A DNA stretch of 64,000 bases. Origin: Oceanobacillus indicireducens (GTDB taxonomy: Bacteria > Bacillota > Bacilli > Bacillales > Amphibacillaceae). The DNA is taken from the NCBI RefSeq assembly GCF_014647195.1, contig NZ_BMOS01000001.1:118699-182698 (forward strand), in the 5' to 3' direction. This document shows, in pieces, positions 62,969 to 64,000 of the stretch; within the stretch, counting starts at the first letter, position 1; each line of letters begins with the position of its first letter. The notes under the pieces were generated by a model. It searched no databases. It saw only the letters and a list, made by a program, of their open reading frames with translations, and had not been told where the DNA came from. The translations under genes and the position numbers were made by a program.

Positions 62969-63337
62969 CATTTAATACAATTAGATAAAAACTGTTTCTT
63001 TCCAAGTTCATCCGCATCCTTCATACACCTCTCGCTTTCCACGGGCTAACCAGCCACCTGCGGAAAGTGAGAAGTATCGGGACTGCGGACTTTGGTAGTG
63101 GAACTGTATTTTTAAAAAACAAGTTTGATCCGGCATGAATTTTCATAAAACTGATGGTTTACTTGTTTTACCAGTAAAAACTTTCAAATCTATGACAAGT
63201 AAACTATCGATTACATACTAATCTATGATATAATTCTAATAACCTGATAACAAAGTCGAATTTCTATACAATTATGTTATCAGCGATAAAAAGTGAAAAT
63301 AAAAAGATTTACTATGCTGACAAAGGAAGAAATGGAG
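62969..63337. other. spoVE-divIB gap with R1 module B remnant and divIB promoter
   Basis: No gene. 63001-63105 carries degenerate module B sequence (ACACCTCTCGCTTTCC, ACCTGCGGAAAGTGAGAAG, TATCGGGACTGCGGAC) with only one recognisable arm. An extended -10 TGA TATAAT lies at 63226-63234. Nine-base arms CTGATAACA (63244-63252) and TGTTATCAG (63275-63283) can form a leader hairpin. murG and murB stand here in B. subtilis. Confidence 0.6.
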
Positions 63338-64000
63338 ATGAATAAAAACAATAAGAATATTGTTTCCATTGAGGACCGTATTCCAAAATTAAAAGAAGCC
63401 CGTAAGAAAAAAGCGAATCGGCGTTTAGTTTTTTATATGACAATCTTTTTCTTCCTAATCTCGATTATTGTTTATCTCCAATCACCACTAAGTGAGGTAA
63501 AACAAGTAACAGTTCATAATAACTCGTTTATACCAGATGAAGAGATTGTGGAAATCAGCGGTCTATCAGAGAAGCAAAACATTTGGGCAATTGATTTTGC
63601 AGCAATTGAAGAATCCTTGGAGAATAGTCCGATGATAGACAAGGTGACGGTGGATAGGAAACTGCCAAATACGGTTGCGATCACCGTACAGGAAAAAGAA
63701 ATTATCGGTATCCTCGAAGATGAAGAAGGGATCTATTTTCCGGTGCTTGAAAGCGGGGAACTTCTGGAAACCATTGAGCATCAATCATTTACAGGCGACG
63801 CTCCGTTATTAATCGGATTTACAGATAAAGAATATTTGGCTAAAGCTGCTAATGAATTGAATAAATTACCAAAAGATATTCTAGACTTAATTTCTGAGAT
63901 GTACTGGCAACCAACAGAAGAAAATAAGAACAATGTATTATTTTATATGAGCGATGGTTTTATCGTGCAAAGTTCGATCCGAGACTTTGCAGAAGGTATG
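63338..64000 (+). CDS. divIB: Cell division protein DivIB (FtsQ), 3' end outside the window
   Basis: The frame is open to the window end (221 codons). The start is MNKNNKNIVSIEDRIPKLKE, then a basic stretch, a membrane helix (about 30-50, LVFYMTIFFFLISIIVYL), a POTRA domain beginning VKQVTVHNNSFIPDEEIVEISGL and the following FtsQ/DivIB beta domain. AAAGGA lies ten bases before ATG 63338; the in-frame ATG 63332 is an alternative. A bitopic divisome scaffold with FtsL and DivIC. Confidence 0.93.
   Translation, partial: MNKNNKNIVSIEDRIPKLKEARKKKANRRLVFYMTIFFFLISIIVYLQSPLSEVKQVTVHNNSFIPDEEIVEISGLSEKQNIWAIDFAAIEESLENSPMIDKVTVDRKLPNTVAITVQEKEIIGILEDEEGIYFPVLESGELLETIEHQSFTGDAPLLIGFTDKEYLAKAANELNKLPKDILDLISEMYWQPTEENKNNVLFYMSDGFIVQSSIRDFAEGM

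Overview
The window is a chromosomal segment of a low-G+C, endospore-forming Bacillaceae-type Firmicute. The evidence is Bacillus-like gene order over almost its whole length, sporulation genes (ytvI, ytxC, ylaJ, ylbJ, gerR-like, spoVD, spoVE), bacillithiol synthesis (bshC), a meso-diaminopimelate-type MurE and AGGAGG-like ribosome binding sites. The large GC-rich palindromic repeats between genes recall halotolerant relatives such as Oceanobacillus or Virgibacillus; this genus guess is from memory and not proven. No tRNA, rRNA, CRISPR, prophage or transposase gene was seen.

Layout. (1) 1-19.4 kb corresponds to the B. subtilis fxsA-ytvI-citZ-icd-phoPR-polA-mutM-coaE-gapB-nrdR-dnaBI-ytxC-thrS block: TCA cycle entry, phosphate sensing, DNA polymerase I and base-excision repair, CoA synthesis, gluconeogenic GAPDH, replication initiation and a T-box controlled threonyl-tRNA synthetase. 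mdh, ytaF and speD are absent from their usual places. (2) 19.5-48 kb corresponds to the B. subtilis yla/cta/ylb block: ylaH, ylaI, ylaJ, ylaN, ftsW, pycA, heme A synthesis (ctaA, ctaB), the caa3 oxidase (ctaCDEF, ctaG), then ylbA to ylbP with rsmD, coaD, tmcAL and rpmF. In B. subtilis blocks 1 and 2 lie on opposite chromosome arms; here they join between thrS and ylaH, each keeping its ori-to-ter direction. (3) 48-64 kb is the division and cell wall cluster: a DUF3397-like gene, bshC, mraZ, rsmH, ftsL, pbpB, spoVD, murE, murF, mraY, murD, spoVE and the start of divIB. murG and murB are missing between spoVE and divIB, and murF is inside the cluster.

The least ordinary material is non-coding. 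A composite element of about 440-490 bp, bounded by inverted ends containing CAGCGTAAGT, occurs in three complete copies plus one cut by the window edge. It carries two giant palindromes. Inside those palindromes sits a mobile-looking cassette of about 55 bp whose hairpin stems differ between copies but stay paired, while their loops keep AGGAC or AGGAT. Two other repeat families also occur: a ~190 bp family C, and a ~153 bp family D with a covarying hairpin. Several repeats or remnants sit where genes expected from B. subtilis are missing. Between murD and spoVE a terminator-like hairpin swallows the spoVE ribosome binding site and can be opposed by an alternative hairpin starting in the murD stop codon.

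Many start codons given here are moved inward from the longest reading frame, because the ribosome binding site and family length support the internal start. rpmF and the 3'-truncated divIB are included although short or cut by the window.
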